Part shown: one piece after another, positions 43,572-51,860 of the stretch
Numbering within the stretch: position 1 is the stretch's first letter
Layout: the number at the start of each line of letters is the position of its first letter
Source of the DNA: Dehalococcoidia bacterium
GTDB taxonomy: Bacteria > Chloroflexota > Dehalococcoidia > SM23-28-2
Length of the DNA: 64,000 bases
Direction: 5' to 3'
Assembly (NCBI GenBank): GCA_030615765.1
Contig: JAUWYP010000006.1
Location: 1 to 64,000, forward strand
Notes under the pieces: model-generated
Told to the model about the DNA's origin: nothing
The model's input: the letters and a program-made list of their open reading frames with translations, nothing else
Database searches by the model: none
Position numbers and translations under genes: made by a program

Positions 43572-45470
43572 TCACACCTCCCGGAACTCGCCCTCGACGG
43601 TGCCCTCGTCGGCGGGGCCCTCGCCCTCAGGGCCGGGCGGCTCGCCGCCCTCCGGCGGCGGAGGCCCTGCCTGGCCGTAGACGTGGGCACCCATCCTCTG
43701 CATAGCCTCGGATAGGGCACCTACGGCGAGGCGGATGGCCTCCATATCGGTGCCCTGGAGGGCGTCGCGCAGCTCCTTTACCTTGGCCTCGACCGCGGTG
43801 CGCATGTCGTCCGGGATCTTGTCGCCGAGCTCGCGGAGGGTCTTGTCGGCGTTGTAGGCCATGCTGTCGGCCTGGTTGCGCAGCTCGATCTCCTCGCGGC
43901 GGCGGCGATCCTCCTCGGCGTAGGTCTCCGCCTCCTGCTTCATCTTCTCGATCTCTTCCTTGGACAGGCCAGAGCCAGCGACGATGGTGATCTTCTGCTC
44001 GCGGCCGGTGCCCTTGTCGCGGGCGCTGACGTTGAGGATGCCGTTAGCATCGATGTCGAAGCTTACCTCGACCTGAGGCATACCGCGGGGCGCCGGCAGG
44101 AGGCCGTCGAGAAGGAAGCGGCCCAACGACTTGTTGTCGGCAGCCATAGCGCGGTCACCCTGGAAGACGTGAACCTCGACGCTGGGCTGGTTGTCGGCGG
44201 CGGTGGTGAAGACCTGGCTCTTGGCGGTGGGGATGGTGGTGTTGCGGGGGATGACGGGCGTGGCGACGCCGCCCAGCGTCTCGATGCCCAGAGTGAGGGG
44301 CGTCACGTCCAGGAGAAGGACGTCGCGCACCTCGCCCTTGAGCACACCGGCCTGGATGGCGGCGCCGATGGCCACCACCTCGTCGGGGTTGACGCCCTTG
44401 TGGGTCTCGCGACCGAAGAACTTCTTCACCGTCTCCTGCACGAGGGGCATGCGGGTCTGGCCGCCGACGAGGATCACCTCGCCGATCTGGGCGGCGGTGA
44501 CGCCGGCGTCCTCGAGGGCCTGGCGGCAGGGCCCGACGGTCTGCTCCACCAGGTCGCCGACAAGCTGCTCGAGCTTGGCGCGCGTGAGGACGATGTTCAT
44601 GTGCTTGGGGCCGCTGGCGTCGGCGGTGACGAAGGGCAGGTTGATCTCGCTCTGCATGACGGTGGACAGCTCCACCTTGGCCTTCTCGCCCGCCTCCTTG
44701 AGGCGCTGAAGGGCCATGCGGTCCTGCTTGAGGTCGATGCCCTGATCGCGCTTGAACTCCTCGCAGAGCCACTCGATGATCCGCTGGTCGAAGTCATCGC
44801 CGCCGAGGTGGGTATCGCCGTTGGTGGACTTGACCTCGAAGGTACCCTCGCCGATCTCCAGGATGGAGATGTCGAAGGTGCCGCCACCGAGGTCGTAGAC
44901 GGCGATGGTCTTCTCCTCCTTCTTGTCCATGCCGTAGGCGAGGGAGGCTGCCGTGGGCTCGTTGATGATGCGCAGGACGTTGAGGCCGGCGATCTCGCCG
45001 GCGGCCTTGGTGGCCTGGCGCTGGCTGTCGTTGAAGTAGGCGGGAACGGTGATCACCGCCTCGCTCACGCTGTCGCCGAGATAGGCCTCGGCGTCGGTCT
45101 TCAGCTTCTGGAGGATCATCGCCGAGATCTCCGCCGGCGAGTAGGAGCGGTCGCCCATCGAGACGCGGGCATCGCCGTTGTCGGCGGCGTCGAGCTTATA
45201 GGGCAGGACCTTGACGTCCCCTTGCACCTCGGGCTCCTCGAAGCGGCGGCCCATGAGGCGCTTGATGCTGAAGATGGTGTTGTCGGGGTTGGTGATGGCC
45301 TGGCGCTTGGCGACCTGGCCGGTGAGGCGCTCGCCGCTCTTGCTCATGGCCACGACCGAAGGCGTGATGCGGCCTCCCTCAGCGTTGGGGATGACTACGG
45401 GCTCACCGCCCTCCATGACGGCCACACAGCTGTTGGTAGTTCCCAAGTCGATTCCGATTACTTTAGGCAT
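43572..45470 (-). CDS. dnaK: chaperone protein DnaK (Hsp70)
   Basis: 632 residues, normal length. The nucleotide-binding domain carries the three Hsp70 signatures: [14 protein letters not shown] at the start, [14 protein letters not shown] near 190, and [17 protein letters not shown] near 330. The substrate domain begins after the linker [16 protein letters not shown] near 385, and the C-terminal tail is Gly/Pro/Glu-rich, ending EFREV. It folds proteins with DnaJ and GrpE. It is transcribed from the hrcA promoter with HrcA control and ends at a clear terminator. Confidence 0.97.
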   Translation of the reverse strand: MPKVIGIDLGTTNSCVAVMEGGEPVVIPNAEGGRITPSVVAMSKSGERLTGQVAKRQAITNPDNTIFSIKRLMGRRFEEPEVQGDVKVLPYKLDAADNGDARVSMGDRSYSPAEISAMILQKLKTDAEAYLGDSVSEAVITVPAYFNDSQRQATKAAGEIAGLNVLRIINEPTAASLAYGMDKKEEKTIAVYDLGGGTFDISILEIGEGTFEVKSTNGDTHLGGDDFDQRIIEWLCEEFKRDQGIDLKQDRMALQRLKEAGEKAKVELSTVMQSEINLPFVTADASGPKHMNIVLTRAKLEQLVGDLVEQTVGPCRQALEDAGVTAAQIGEVILVGGQTRMPLVQETVKKFFGRETHKGVNPDEVVAIGAAIQAGVLKGEVRDVLLLDVTPLTLGIETLGGVATPVIPRNTTIPTAKSQVFTTAADNQPSVEVHVFQGDRAMAADNKSLGRFLLDGLLPAPRGMPQVEVSFDIDANGILNVSARDKGTGREQKITIVAGSGLSKEEIEKMKQEAETYAEEDRRRREEIELRNQADSMAYNADKTLRELGDKIPDDMRTAVEAKVKELRDALQGTDMEAIRLAVGALSEAMQRMGAHVYGQAGPPPPEGGEPPGPEGEGPADEGTVEGEFREV

Positions 45471-45519
45471 GACTCATGCCTCCGCTCTTTCCTATCCTCA
45501 TCGGTTTCCCTTGTCATCC

Positions 45520-45612
45520 TCGTAGCTGCAGACCTTTAGGTCTGCTGGGGTGGTCGGGGCAGGGCTGTCCGCCTTGCGGACTCCGCATAGCGGAGAAGCC
45601 CTGCAGCTACGA
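45520..45612. repeat. cloverleaf-shaped inverted-repeat element between dnaK and grpE
   Basis: Outer arms TCGTAGCT (45520-45527) and AGCTACGA (45605-45612) enclose a hairpin GCAGACCT/AGGTCTGC (45528-45545) and an arm GCAGGGCT (45559-45566)/AGCCCTGC (45597-45604). That arm itself carries two hairpins, GTCCGC/GCGGAC (45567-45581) and CTCCGC/GCGGAG (45581-45595). The grpE stop codon lies in the outer right arm. It looks like a mobile REP-type element, and it may modulate the dnaK/grpE mRNA ratio. Confidence 0.7.
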
Positions 45613-46206
45613 TCCCTCTCCCTCCTTGCTTTCGCCTTCCGTGGGCTTCTCTTCCTTCTTCTCTTTGCCTTTGCCGACGACGACCATGGCCGGGCGGAGG
45701 ACGCGGTCGTCCAGCTTGTAGCCGCGCTGCACCTCGGCCACCACCTTGCCCTCCTCACCCTCGCCGTACATGACGGCCTCGTGGAAGCGAGGGTCGAAGG
45801 GCTGGCCCTCGGCCTCGATCATGCTCACGCCGGCGCTCTCCAGCACGAGCTGGAGCTTGCGGTAGATGAGGCGGATGCCATCGAACCAGGTGAGGCCGAC
45901 CAGCTGGATGTTCAGGCTGGTCAGGGCCCGCTCCAGGTCGTCGAGAACGGGCAGGATGTTGATGATGAGGGCAGCGTTGGCCAGGCGCTTCGCTTCGTTG
46001 CGCTCCTGCTCGACCCGCCGCTTGTAGTTGACGAAATCGGCCTCGGCCCGCTGCCAGTTGGCGAGAAGCCGCTGGGCCTTCTCCTTTTCCTCCTCCAGCA
46101 GAGCCCTGGCGGCTTCCAGGGTGTCCGGCTCGGCCGGGGCCTCCGCCTGCGGGTCTCCGCCCGGGGCGCCCTCGCCGTCGTTCTCCTTCTCTTGCTCGTC
46201 ATCCAT
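45607..46206 (-). CDS. grpE: nucleotide exchange factor GrpE
   Basis: 199 residues. The N-terminal 40 residues are acidic and disordered. A long coiled coil follows (ARALLEEEKEKAQRLLANWQRAEADFVNYKRR near 32-63), then NALIINILPVLDDLERAL and the beta-rich C-terminal domain (GVSMIEAEGQPFDPRFHEAVMYGEG near 128-150, then VVAEVQRGYKLDDRVLRPAMVVV). It releases ADP from DnaK. The C-terminal Lys/Glu tail is short. The stop codon falls in a structured repeat. Confidence 0.95.
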   Translation of the reverse strand: MDDEQEKENDGEGAPGGDPQAEAPAEPDTLEAARALLEEEKEKAQRLLANWQRAEADFVNYKRRVEQERNEAKRLANAALIINILPVLDDLERALTSLNIQLVGLTWFDGIRLIYRKLQLVLESAGVSMIEAEGQPFDPRFHEAVMYGEGEEGKVVAEVQRGYKLDDRVLRPAMVVVGKGKEKKEEKPTEGESKEGEGS

Positions 46207-46225
46207 GGTCTATGCCGAAAGCCTC

Positions 46226-47242
46226 CTAAGAGTAGTATAGATTCACCAGCTCGCCGAGGAGCGAGCCCATGTAGCGCACCATGGAGGTGGCCCGCTGATA
46301 AGGGAGGCGAGTTGGCCCCAGCACCCCCAGGGCGCCCGTCATGCCACCCGGCCGCCCGTAGCGAGCGACTACCAGGCTGCAGTGGCGCATGGCGTCCTCA
46401 GGGTTCTCGGCGCCGATGATGACGGTGACGTCGCCGGGAACGACCCAGTGGAAGGGGATAAGCCTGGGCAGGCTGCGCTCGTCGAGGACATCGAGGAAGT
46501 CGAGCATGGTCTGCGGCTGGGAGAACTCGGGCTGGCTCAGGACGTTGCGCAGGCCGTCCAGGTAGGCGGGCTCGTAGCTGGACTCGTCCTCTACCTGGAG
46601 GACACGAATGGTAGCCTGGGTGACCTTGTCCTCGAAGGGGGATAGCTCGACCGTTTGCTGCTGCATCTGTCCTGCCGACAGGCCGGTAAACAGCCAGGTG
46701 AGCCTTTGGGCCGTTCGGGTCAGCTCGTCCTGGGAGACGCTTCGATCCAGGGCGAGGGTGTCCTCACGCGGATGCCCCTCCTGAAGGACAACGATAAGGA
46801 GGGCGAGGACATCGCCCGCCTTCACCAGCTCCAAGCGGCGCAGGCGGGCGTGGGCAGGGTGAGGGGCGGTGACCAGGGCCAGATTCTCCACCGAGCGGGC
46901 GAGGATGGCCGCCGCCAGCTCGGCCCAGGCCTCGAGGGCTGGCCCCACCTGATAGAACTGGTGGCGGATGGTGCGCTTGCTCTCGTCCGACAGCTCCTCC
47001 TCCTCCATCAGGCTCTCCACATAGTGGCGATAGCCCCTATCGGAGGGGATTCGCCCGGCCGAGGTGTAAGGCTGAGTAAGATAGCCCTCCTCCTCCAGGC
47101 GCACCATCTCGCTGCGGATAGTGGCCGGGGAAGCCTTGAGGCCGTACTTGCGCACTATCGTGCCCGAACCGACAGGGGTGGCGCTGTCAATGTATTCCCT
47201 GACGACGGACTGGAGAATGCACGCCCTTCTATCGCTCAGCAC
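46226..47242 (-). CDS. hrcA: heat-inducible transcription repressor HrcA
   Basis: 338 residues, normal length. An N-terminal winged helix (RRACILQSVVREYIDSATPVGSGTIVRKYGLKASPATIRSEMVRLEEEGYLTQPYTSAGRIPSDRGYRHYV, residues 5-74) binds CIRCE. A GAF-like dimer domain follows (GDVLALLIVVLQEGHPREDTL, then VVPGDVTVIIGAE and LVVARYGRPGGMTGALGVLGPTRLPYQRATSMVRYMGSLLGELV). HrcA activity depends on GroEL in other bacteria. A CIRCE operator lies 20 nt before its ATG, so it is autoregulated. Confidence 0.96.
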   Translation of the reverse strand: MLSDRRACILQSVVREYIDSATPVGSGTIVRKYGLKASPATIRSEMVRLEEEGYLTQPYTSAGRIPSDRGYRHYVESLMEEEELSDESKRTIRHQFYQVGPALEAWAELAAAILARSVENLALVTAPHPAHARLRRLELVKAGDVLALLIVVLQEGHPREDTLALDRSVSQDELTRTAQRLTWLFTGLSAGQMQQQTVELSPFEDKVTQATIRVLQVEDESSYEPAYLDGLRNVLSQPEFSQPQTMLDFLDVLDERSLPRLIPFHWVVPGDVTVIIGAENPEDAMRHCSLVVARYGRPGGMTGALGVLGPTRLPYQRATSMVRYMGSLLGELVNLYYS

Positions 47243-47253
47243 ATCTAGCCCCC

Positions 47254-47296
47254 AATAGGAGTTAGCACTCTAAGGTCGAGAGTGCTAACTCCTATT
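47254..47296. promoter_or_regulatory. CIRCE operator (HrcA binding site)
   Basis: Core TTAGCACTC (47262-47270), 9-nt spacer, GAGTGCTAA (47280-47288) matches the CIRCE consensus exactly. The inverted repeat extends outward to AATAGGAG and CTCCTATT, giving 17-bp perfect arms. It sits between the promoter and the hrcA ATG. Confidence 0.97.
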
Positions 47297-47298
47297 CC

Positions 47299-47328
47299 AC
47301 TTTAGCATCGGCCTGGAAAGCGTGTCAA
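47299..47328 (-). promoter_or_regulatory. promoter of hrcA-grpE-dnaK
   Basis: TTGACA (47323-47328), an 18-nt spacer and TAAAGT (47299-47304) on the minus strand, directly upstream of CIRCE, so bound HrcA would cover the start of transcription. Confidence 0.6.
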
Positions 47329-47435
47329 GTGTTGACCGTCTGCCTACGCTTTTGCTATACTCCCCGCGCACCTGCTTGACGGGAGTCAGGTGGGTGCTGG
47401 TTGAGGCCTACGAAAGCGGGAAGGAGATGACTACA

Positions 47436-47600
47436 ATGGCAGAAGAGGAGACCCCTGGAGGCGAGGAGGAGCGCGGCGGGGGACACCCTTTGCGCAAGCT
47501 GATAGCCTTGGTCACCGCCGTAGGCGGGGCCTTCGCAGCGCTCATGTGGTGGCGCCGGCGCGGCGCCAAAGAGGAGGAAGGCGAACCGCCTCCGGAATAG
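47436..47600 (+). CDS. small single-pass membrane protein
   Basis: 54 residues. ATG at 47436 is chosen because AAGGAG lies 9 nt upstream; an in-frame ATG at 47427 is directly adjacent to that site. An acidic N-terminus (AEEETPGGEEERGG) is followed by one transmembrane helix (LIALVTAVGGAFAALMWW) and a basic then acidic tail (RRRGAKEEEG). No family is recognised. Similar small proteins are frequent in Chloroflexota. It diverges from hrcA. Confidence 0.5.
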   Translation: MAEEETPGGEEERGGGHPLRKLIALVTAVGGAFAALMWWRRRGAKEEEGEPPPE

Positions 47601-47669
47601 TTTCCCTTCCCCACCACCCTAGAGGCGAGTTCCTCGGTCGAAGAGGAGGTTGAGTAGCGCCGTCCCCTG

Positions 47670-48308
47670 ATGGACATTACCTGGCTCGGTCATTCCTGCT
47701 TTCGCCTGCGCAGTCGCGAGGCTGTGGTCATCACTGACCCTTGTTCCCCTGCCACGGGCCACTCTATCGGCAAACTCACGGCTGACATCGTCACCGTAAG
47801 CCACGACCACCCTGGCCACAACTACCTCAAAGCGGTGACCGGCACGCCGGTCGTCATCACAGCCCGTGGCGAGTATGAGGTAGCGGGTGTCTTCATTACT
47901 GGCATCGCCACCTACCACGGCGGGCAGAAGGGCTCCCCGCGAAGCAAGAACACCGCCTATATGATCGAGATGGACAACATTCGCCTCTGTCACCTGGGGG
48001 ACCTGGGCCATCTGCCCACGACGGAGCAGGTGGAGGACATGAGCGGGGCGGATGTGCTGCTTGTTCCTGTGGGGGCGACGAACACCATCGACGTTCACAC
48101 AGCCGCCGAGGTGGTGGGCCTGCTAGAACCGGCGGTAGTGATCCCGATGCACTACAAGACGGCCCATTCAACAGCCCCTCTGAACCCCCTTCAGCGCTTC
48201 CTGACGGAGATGGGCCTGCGCCAGGTGGAACCGCTACCCAAGGTCTCGTTTAATCGTAGCAACCTGCCCGGCGAGACGCAGGTGATAGTGCTCGACTACA
48301 AGCGCTAG
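47670..48308 (+). CDS. metallo-beta-lactamase fold protein (UlaG/UPF0173-like)
   Basis: 212 residues. The N-terminus MDITWLGHSCFRL and the signature VSHDHPGHN near 51-59 (HxDHxGH variant, here HDHPGH) are those of the UlaG-like branch. LGDLGHLPTTEQVEDM near 109-124 and PVGATNTIDVHTAAEV near 130-145 supply further ligands, and IPMHYKT near 156-162 the final His. Relatives hydrolyse lactones or phosphoesters. It is cytoplasmic and the substrate is unknown. Confidence 0.88.
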   Translation: MDITWLGHSCFRLRSREAVVITDPCSPATGHSIGKLTADIVTVSHDHPGHNYLKAVTGTPVVITARGEYEVAGVFITGIATYHGGQKGSPRSKNTAYMIEMDNIRLCHLGDLGHLPTTEQVEDMSGADVLLVPVGATNTIDVHTAAEVVGLLEPAVVIPMHYKTAHSTAPLNPLQRFLTEMGLRQVEPLPKVSFNRSNLPGETQVIVLDYKR

Positions 48309-48337
48309 ACGAGACGGCCGAGGGGTTGTCCTAGCCT

Positions 48338-49549
48338 CTAAGGCAGATAGTACAGGGGATCGATGGCGGCGCCGCCCACCCTTACCTCGAAGTGGAGGTG
48401 AGGGCCAGTGCTCCAGCCGGTAGAGCCCACTGTGCCGATGGTCTCGCCCTGAGCCACCCACTGCCCTTGGCCCACGTATATCTGGGAGAAGTGAGCGTAG
48501 AGCGTCTCGTAGCCGTTGTCGTGGCGGATGACCACATAGTTACCGTAGCCATAGCCCGCGGATGCCAGCACTACCTGGCCGGGAGCCGCCGCTACGATAG
48601 GAGTACCGGTGGGGGCACCGATATCGAGGCCCTGGTGGTAGGTGCCACCGCCTCTGGGCGCGCCGAAGTAGTCGCCGATGGGACCCACCAGCGGCCAGAT
48701 GAAGCCGCTGACCACGGCTGACGGAGCGGGGGGAGTCGGCGAAAAGACGTCGCCAGGAGAGGCCTCCTGTGGAGCAGCGGCGGCGAAGAAGGGTTCGGGG
48801 GTCACTGCTGGCGGCGGAGGCGGCGGTGGCACTGCCCCAGGCAGCAACAGGACGACTCCCTCCCGAACGCTATCGGCGTCGCCGATCTCGTTGGCGCCTA
48901 GGCCGACGATGCTCTCCACGTCCGTCTGATAGATATCAGCGACGTCGAGCAGGGTATCGCCCAGCATGACGGTGTAGAGAATGCCGTCCCTGGCGGGGAC
49001 AGTCAGTTCCTCACCGATGAGAAGAAGGTCGGGGTCGGTTCGCAGCTCAGAGTTGTTCCAGAGAAGGGACTCAAGCTCGATGCCAAAGCGAGCAGCGATG
49101 GTGGCTGCCGTGTCACCCTCCTGGACGACGTAGGTGAAGTAGGCGGGCTCCAGCTCAAGGGTTGCTGCCGCCACGGCTTCGGGCGTCTCTGTAGTCTGCA
49201 CGGGCTCTTCGACTGGAGGGATCTGGGGCGATGAACTGGCCGCCAGCACATCGATAGGGCCGAGCCCCGTGTCGGTAGTGAGGAGAACAGTGGCGCGCAG
49301 GTAGCCGTCTCTGAAGGAGGTGGGGCTTACATGCTTCGATGGGGAAGGTGACACGTCGGCGGCGAAGTCATCCTGGATGATAGCTCGTGAGCCAGACCAG
49401 ACCGCCAGAAGGGTGGCAGCGATGACGGTGACTAGTACTATGGAGTGGAGATAGTATCTTCGGTTTCTGCTTCTTGTAAGGGTAAGGGCGCCTATCTTGT
49501 CCAAGTTGCTTCGGTCCGTCGCATCAGGAACGTCCTGCCGACGGGACAT
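48338..49549 (-). CDS. membrane-anchored M23 peptidase with LysM domains
   Basis: 403 residues. One transmembrane helix (YYLHSIVLVTVIAATLLAVW near 32-52) anchors an extracellular part. Two LysM-like domains bind glycan: YVVQEGDTAATIAARFGIELESLLWNN near 140-168 and YTVMLGDTLLDVADIYQTDVESIVGLG near 192-218. A Pro-rich linker follows, then an M23 domain near 290-403: GAPRGGGTYHQGLDIGAPTG (His/Asp ligands), YAHFSQI, and GPHLHFEVR. All zinc ligands are present, so it is probably an active endopeptidase remodelling peptidoglycan or a similar sheath. Confidence 0.88.
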   Translation of the reverse strand: MSRRQDVPDATDRSNLDKIGALTLTRSRNRRYYLHSIVLVTVIAATLLAVWSGSRAIIQDDFAADVSPSPSKHVSPTSFRDGYLRATVLLTTDTGLGPIDVLAASSSPQIPPVEEPVQTTETPEAVAAATLELEPAYFTYVVQEGDTAATIAARFGIELESLLWNNSELRTDPDLLLIGEELTVPARDGILYTVMLGDTLLDVADIYQTDVESIVGLGANEIGDADSVREGVVLLLPGAVPPPPPPPAVTPEPFFAAAAPQEASPGDVFSPTPPAPSAVVSGFIWPLVGPIGDYFGAPRGGGTYHQGLDIGAPTGTPIVAAAPGQVVLASAGYGYGNYVVIRHDNGYETLYAHFSQIYVGQGQWVAQGETIGTVGSTGWSTGPHLHFEVRVGGAAIDPLYYLP

Positions 49550-49668
49550 GGGCCTACGTTTAATAACAAACCTCCACCGTCAACAGGCACCTTAGCGGCT
49601 CGCTACCAGCTCCAGACGGGTCCCCCTGCCAGCAGACAGGCAATGCTAAGATGCCTAGGATTTGTAGT

Positions 49669-49687
49669 ATTATACATGATTTGTCAA
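49669..49687 (-). promoter_or_regulatory. possible promoter of the LysM/M23 gene
   Basis: Perfect TATAAT (49669-49674) on the minus strand about 120 nt before the ATG. A TTGACA (49682-49687) is present but only 7 nt upstream, so the two cannot work together as a standard pair. The remaining bases of this 249-base gap show nothing else. Confidence 0.35.
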
Positions 49688-49798
49688 GCCCTGCACCACT
49701 TTTGCTATCTGACGATAGCGTCGCGCCGACTGGTGTGCTTCGTGAAGAACCAAGAGAGCTTGAACGCCTGAGCTAGGGGAAACCCACTCTGGCTGAGG

Positions 49799-50293
49799 CT
49801 AAAAGGCCTCCACAGCGCTATTGAACTCGCCGGGCAGCAGCTTCAGCAGGGCAGGGACGCCGTCCAGGAAAAGGGGGGCGATAGCCGAGCCTCGGATAGC
49901 GCCGCCCAGGCCAAGGCAGGGGAAGGTGGTGAACAGGATAAGGAACACCTCGACCAGGATGAGGCCCTTGAGAAGCCCGAAGGCAGCCCCCGCCAGGTGG
50001 TCGATCCAGCCCAGGCTAAGGAAGCCCGCCATTTGCTTCAGCAGAGTGGCAGCCAACTGGCCGCTGACGGCCACCGCACCGAACAGCACGATGAAGGCCG
50101 TGACGTTGGCGGCCGTGTCGTCGTCGATGAACAGGAGCACATTCTCGGCAAGGTCGTCGTAGTAGAAACCGGCGGCCAGTACCCCCACCACGAAGGCGAT
50201 GACGGTCACCACCTCGCGGATGATACCGACCCTGAAGGCGGCGAAGGTGAACCAGGCGATGACGATCACGATGGCCGCGTCCAGCCAGTTCAT
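49799..50293 (-). CDS. CvpA family membrane protein
   Basis: 164 residues with four hydrophobic helices. MNWLDAAIVIVIAWFTFAAFRVGIIREVVTVIAFVVGVLAAGFYYDDLA at the start is the CvpA pattern, with GLLKGLILVEVFLILFTTFP near 107-126. CvpA homologues are linked to colicin V production and cell-envelope maintenance. It lies 26 nt after the PAP2 gene. Confidence 0.82.
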   Translation of the reverse strand: MNWLDAAIVIVIAWFTFAAFRVGIIREVVTVIAFVVGVLAAGFYYDDLAENVLLFIDDDTAANVTAFIVLFGAVAVSGQLAATLLKQMAGFLSLGWIDHLAGAAFGLLKGLILVEVFLILFTTFPCLGLGGAIRGSAIAPLFLDGVPALLKLLPGEFNSAVEAF

Positions 50294-50319
50294 TGTTCTT
50301 TGCCTGCTCTAGCCAAAAG

Positions 50320-50994
50320 CTATGTGCCCGCCGCCAGGGAGTGGAAACGGCGATGACCCCAGATCAGAAGCGCCAGGAGAAGGCTGCCGAACAGCAAGCC
50401 TCCCAGAACATCGCTGGGCCAGTGGACACCTGCGTGCACTCTCTGCAACGCTGTCAGCACGATAACGACGACGCAGGATGCCTGCACCAGAAAGCGCAAG
50501 AGCCCAGCGGGGATCAGGAAGCTGGCCAGGTAGAAGATGAAGCCGTACACCAGGACGGCGGCGGTGACGTGGCCGCTGGGGAAGGCCGCGCTCGATGTCT
50601 TCTCACTCACCTCGACCAGGTCATCGGTTGGCCGCGGCCTGTCCACCAAGAACTTAACGCCTCTGTTCGACAAGGACACCACCAGGGCCGCCACCAGCCA
50701 TGTCGCTCCGAGGTGCCTGGCCAACAGCCCCAGCCCCAAAGCGGCGCCAAGGGCACCGACCACCACCAGAGGCATCTCGGCCAGTCGGCTGGCCGCGTCC
50801 AGGGCTTCGCTGAAGGCGGCGGCGTCGACATCCTGGAAGCGATGGGCCAGCCAAAGGTCGGCCGGGAAGTAGTCGGCAGCGGCAGCGAAAGCGGCCATGA
50901 CGACGAAGCCCAGGGCTGCCAGCAGCCACGAGATCCAAAATACGCGCTCCCACCTATCGCTGGCCAAGCGTCTGGCCGTCGTCTTCGGCTTCAT
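50320..50994 (-). CDS. PAP2 superfamily membrane phosphatase
   Basis: 224 residues with five to six hydrophobic helices. The three acid-phosphatase motifs are present: KFLVDRPRP (near 112-120), PSGHV (near 138-142) and RVHAGVHWPSDVLGG (near 190-204), with His in motifs 2 and 3 as catalytic residues. It probably dephosphorylates undecaprenyl pyrophosphate or another lipid phosphate at the outer face of the membrane. It is divergent from larB; the larB promoter lies between the two starts. Confidence 0.88.
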   Translation of the reverse strand: MKPKTTARRLASDRWERVFWISWLLAALGFVVMAAFAAAADYFPADLWLAHRFQDVDAAAFSEALDAASRLAEMPLVVVGALGAALGLGLLARHLGATWLVAALVVSLSNRGVKFLVDRPRPTDDLVEVSEKTSSAAFPSGHVTAAVLVYGFIFYLASFLIPAGLLRFLVQASCVVVIVLTALQRVHAGVHWPSDVLGGLLFGSLLLALLIWGHRRFHSLAAGT

Positions 50995-51023
50995 CCTCGC
51001 GCCATTATGGGACGACGGTCAGG

Positions 51024-51052
51024 TTTACGCAAGCTGGAGCCGATGCTATGAT
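51024..51052 (+). promoter_or_regulatory. promoter of larB-lipoprotein-larC
   Basis: TTTACG (51024-51029), a 17-nt spacer and TATGAT (51047-51052). Transcription would start near 51060, leaving about 30 nt before the apparent ATC start. Confidence 0.55.
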
Positions 51053-51088
51053 CCGTTCTGCTTGCGGCAGGCGGGCAGGAGGTGGAGC

Positions 51089-51856
51089 ATCGACGACACC
51101 AGGTTGCGAGAACTACTTACCTCCCTTCAAGCAGGAACCCTGTCCATTGATGAAACGCTGGAACGTCTTCGGCGTTTCCCCTACGAGGACCTGGGCTTCG
51201 CCGAGGTGGACCATCATCGGGCGCTGCGCAGGGGTTTCCCGGAGGTGATCCTCGGCCAGGGGAAGACCGACGAGCAGATCGTGGCCATCGCCGAGAGGCT
51301 TCTGAGCGAGGGCGACCGCCTGCTGGTGACGCGAGTGGAGGCTTCCTCCTACGCTGCCGTCAAGGAAAGCATCCCCGACGCCATCTATCACTCCACCGCG
51401 CGAGCGATCACCGTGAATCGGCGCGACGAGCCGCTGCTGACCGGCGTGGCCATCGTCTGCGCCGGCACGTCCGATCTGGCGGTGGCCGACGAGGCGGCAA
51501 TCACTGCGGAGCTTGTGGGCAGCCAGGCGGAGCGCATATACGACGTGGGAGTAGCCGGGCTGCACCGCCTGCTGGATCATCTGGCCGTCCTTCAGGAGTC
51601 GAAAGTGGTGGTGGCAGTGGCGGGCATGGAGGGGGCGCTGCCCAGCGTGGTGGCCGGTCTGGTGGCGGCGCCGGTCATCGCCGTGCCCACATCGATGGGC
51701 TATGGAGCGAGCTTCCAGGGCCTGGCTCCCTTGCTGGCTATGCTCAATAGCTGTGTTCCCGGCGTGGCGGTGGTCAACATCGACAACGGCTTCGGCGCCG
51801 GCTACCTGGCGGCGATGATCAACCGCCTGGCCTGGCAGAAGCGAAGGGAGGCGTAG
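51089..51856 (+). CDS. larB: pyridinium-3,5-biscarboxylic acid mononucleotide synthase LarB, apparent ATC start
   Basis: 255 residues from ATC at 51089. LarB carboxylates nicotinic acid adenine dinucleotide in the first step to the nickel-pincer nucleotide. IDDTRLRELLTSLQAGTLSIDETLERLRRFPYEDLGFAEVDHHRALRRGFPEV matches the family N-terminus. The AIR-carboxylase (PurE-like) core follows: IVCAGTSDLAVADEAAITAELVG, DVGVAGLHRLLDHL, VAVAGMEGALPSVVAGLVAAPVIAVPTSMGYGASF and NIDNGFGAGYLAAMINRLA. AGGAGG (51077-51082) lies 6 nt before the ATC, and no ATG or GTG is in frame there; in-frame TTG codons at 51062 and 51104 are poorer. LarA and LarE are not in the window. Confidence 0.85.
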   Translation: MDDTRLRELLTSLQAGTLSIDETLERLRRFPYEDLGFAEVDHHRALRRGFPEVILGQGKTDEQIVAIAERLLSEGDRLLVTRVEASSYAAVKESIPDAIYHSTARAITVNRRDEPLLTGVAIVCAGTSDLAVADEAAITAELVGSQAERIYDVGVAGLHRLLDHLAVLQESKVVVAVAGMEGALPSVVAGLVAAPVIAVPTSMGYGASFQGLAPLLAMLNSCVPGVAVVNIDNGFGAGYLAAMINRLAWQKRREA

Positions 51857-51860
51857 CGTG

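Noticed and set aside
44169..45539. 456-codon open frame on the plus strand
   Set aside because: Antisense shadow of dnaK; Gly/Ala/Val/Leu-rich without motifs.
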